From GCA-020356105 sp041602815 (lineage in GTDB: Bacteria > Pseudomonadota > Alphaproteobacteria > UBA8366 > JADFVY01), in contig JBFIFO010000096.1 in the NCBI GenBank assembly GCA_041602815.1, forward strand, positions 1 through 15,054: a DNA stretch of 15,054 nt, in the 5' to 3' direction. Below, one piece after another: positions 13,562-15,054 of the stretch. The position numbers and the translations under genes are program-made. Under the pieces are notes generated by a model. It had not been told where the DNA came from. It did no database searches and was given only the letters and a program-made list of their open reading frames with translations. How positions within the stretch are numbered: the stretch's first letter is position 1; each line of letters starts with the position of its first letter.

Positions 13562-14290
13562 ATGCAGGATCAATTGACAACCCCCGGTGGGGGGACCGGG
13601 CCCATCGTCGCGCTTTCGGGACTCGAGCTGGCCCTTTCCAGTGATGCCGGTACGGTGGAAATCCTCCGCGGCATCGACCTTCGCATTATGCCCGGCGAGC
13701 AGGTCGCACTGGTCGGCGCGTCCGGCGCCGGCAAATCATCGATGATGATGATCATCGGCGGCCTGGAGTGCGCAACGGCAGGCTCGGTCCGCGTCGCCGG
13801 GCACGACCTGACTGCGATGAGCGAGGACGATCTCGCGCTGTTCCGCCGAGAGAATATAGGTATCGTGTTCCAGTCGTTCCACCTGATCCCGACGATGACG
13901 GCGCTGGAGAACGTTGCGGTGCCGCTTGAGTTCGCCGGGCGCAGCGATGCCTTCGCGCTCGCCGCCGAGGAGCTTGCTGCTGTCGGGCTCCGCCACCGTA
14001 CCGCGCACTATCCGAGTCAATTGTCCGGCGGCGAGCAACAACGCGTCGCGCTTGCCCGTGCCTTCGTAACCGAACCGCGACTGCTGTTGGCGGACGAGCC
14101 CACCGGAAATCTTGATGGCGAGACCGGCGCCCAGATCATCGACCTGATGTTCCGGCTGTCCGAGCAGAAGGGAACGACCCTGCTGCTCATTACCCATGAC
14201 CCGGCCCTCGCGTCGCGCTGCGCCCGCGAGCTGCGCATTGCCGACGGTCGGATCGTCGACGATGTGGTGCGAGAAGTGGCGGCGCAATGA
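13562..14290 (+). CDS. ybbA: ABC transporter ATP-binding protein, YbbA type (MacB/LolD-like)
   Basis: This 242-residue ATPase has all ABC motifs: Walker A GASGAGKS (52-59), Q-loop Gln104 in VFQSFHLIPTMTALENV, signature LSGGEQ (154-159), Walker B LLLADEP with Glu179, the following TGNLD D-loop, and His212. The Q-loop and TGNLD sequences are typical of the LolD/MacB/FtsE group that drives FtsX-like permeases by mechanotransmission. Its place between tesA (divergent) and an FtsX-like permease identifies it as YbbA. A TTG at 13556 would add two residues; I prefer the ATG, although neither has a clear SD. The stop overlaps the permease ATG as ATGA (14287-14290). Confidence 0.94.
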   Translation: MQDQLTTPGGGTGPIVALSGLELALSSDAGTVEILRGIDLRIMPGEQVALVGASGAGKSSMMMIIGGLECATAGSVRVAGHDLTAMSEDDLALFRRENIGIVFQSFHLIPTMTALENVAVPLEFAGRSDAFALAAEELAAVGLRHRTAHYPSQLSGGEQQRVALARAFVTEPRLLLADEPTGNLDGETGAQIIDLMFRLSEQKGTTLLLITHDPALASRCARELRIADGRIVDDVVREVAAQ

Positions 14291-15054
14291 CGTGGGCAAT
14301 GGCAACGCCGCCGAGGTATTTCCTGACCTGGCGATTGGCGCGCCGAGAGCTGCGGGGCGGCCTGCGGAGTCGGTTCCGGGGGTTCCGGATTTTTCTCTCG
14401 TGTCTTGTGCTGGGCACGGCGGCAATCGCCGGCGTCGGGTCGGTCTCGTTCTCGATCGAGGCGGGGCTTCGCGCCGAGGGCCGAACACTGCTCGGCGGCG
14501 ATCTTGAGCTGCGTATCCACCACCGTCCGGCAACGCCGGAACAACGCGAGTGGCTGGCCGGCGTGGGCCGCGTTTCGGAGATGGTGAGCCTGCGGGCAAT
14601 GGCCAACCGGATCGATGGCACGGACCGGCGGCTGGTCGAACTGAAGGCCGTGGACGGCGCGTATCCGCTGGTCGGAAACGTCGCCCTGCGCGATGGCCTG
14701 CCCCTCGCGGAAGCCCTTGAGCGCCGCGACGATGCGCATGGCCTGGTCGCTTCGGAATCGCTCCTCAACCGGCTGGACCTTGCGGTCGGCGACCGGGTGA
14801 CGATCGGCAACGCGACACTCGAGATTACCGGCGTCCTGATCCACGAGCCCGACCGCGCCACTCGGGGCATACAGCTCGGGCCGCGGGTGATCGTGTCGCG
14901 GGGGGCGCTTGAGGCAACGCAACTCCTGCAGCCGGGCGCCCTGTCCCAATACTACTACCGCATCGTTCTGCCGCCGGGCGCGCGGGAGGACGAGGTACGC
15001 GGTCGGCTCGCACGGGCATTCCCGGACGCCCCCTGGCGCGTCCGCGGGCCGGCC
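14287..15054 (+). CDS. ybbP: FtsX-like ABC transporter permease, YbbP type (3' end cut by window)
   Basis: I translated this frame by hand: it is open from the ATG at 14287 to the window edge (256 codons), with no stop. The N terminus, LARRELRGGLRSRFRGFRIF, is followed by a membrane span (about residues 34-52, FRIFLSCLVLGTAAIAGVG) and then SVSFSIEAGLRAEGRTLLGGDLELR. These are the hallmarks of the YbbP/large FtsX-like permeases. The rest seen here is the start of the large periplasmic domain; the remaining spans lie beyond the window. With YbbA it should form a transporter that moves hydrophobic or lipid substrates, probably together with TesA. The 4-bp overlap with ybbA shows coupled translation. 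Confidence 0.92.
   Translation, partial: MTWAMATPPRYFLTWRLARRELRGGLRSRFRGFRIFLSCLVLGTAAIAGVGSVSFSIEAGLRAEGRTLLGGDLELRIHHRPATPEQREWLAGVGRVSEMVSLRAMANRIDGTDRRLVELKAVDGAYPLVGNVALRDGLPLAEALERRDDAHGLVASESLLNRLDLAVGDRVTIGNATLEITGVLIHEPDRATRGIQLGPRVIVSRGALEATQLLQPGALSQYYYRIVLPPGAREDEVRGRLARAFPDAPWRVRGPA

Overview
The window is chromosomal DNA from a GC-rich Gram-negative bacterium, most likely an alphaproteobacterium (Rhodospirillales-like is my guess). The reasons are the strong G/C third-position bias, the AT-rich short intergenic spacers, the tesA / ybbA-ybbP divergon, the Lon-like AAA_32 protease and the style of the peptidoglycan-binding-repeat protein. It is densely packed with protein genes. 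I see no rRNA, tRNA, insertion sequence, integrase or CRISPR array, and both ends cut through a gene.

Layout. (1) 1-4777, minus strand: a HAD phosphatase, then a membrane CHASE-domain histidine kinase without a response regulator, then a secreted protein with five exact 57-residue peptidoglycan-binding repeats whose 3' end lies outside the window. The spacers of about 270 and 200 bp are AT-rich and hold several inverted repeats. (2) 4969-8399, plus strand: a pirin, then a large Lon-related ATP-dependent protease. (3) 8380-9689, minus strand: a class III sirtuin (CobB type) translationally coupled to a four-cysteine uracil-DNA glycosylase; the glycosylase end overlaps the protease end by 20 bp. 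(4) 9739-11063, plus strand: a low-molecular-weight phosphatase coupled to a fructosamine-kinase-family protein, divergent from the sirtuin across only 49 bp. (5) 11060-13489, minus strand: a TesA-like SGNH esterase coupled to a FIST-domain protein, followed by the RNA 2',3'-cyclic phosphodiesterase ThpR. (6) 13562 to the end, plus strand: the YbbA-type ABC ATPase coupled to its YbbP-type permease (truncated), divergent from tesA.

How they may work together. The middle 8.4-11.6 kb groups enzymes that undo chemical damage or modification: lysine deacylation, uracil removal from DNA, deglycation through ketosamine phosphorylation, and cyclic-phosphate RNA processing. The LMW-phosphatase/FN3K pair is a known recurrent pairing; the sirtuin/glycosylase half facing it is the interesting extension. 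The right end is the conserved TesA-YbbAP envelope lipid/hydrophobic-compound module, here with a FIST sensor-type protein coupled to TesA. The left end looks like an envelope-sensing and peptidoglycan-binding neighbourhood. Nothing here is clearly a new system; the most promising leads are the back-to-back repair operons and the TesA-FIST coupling.
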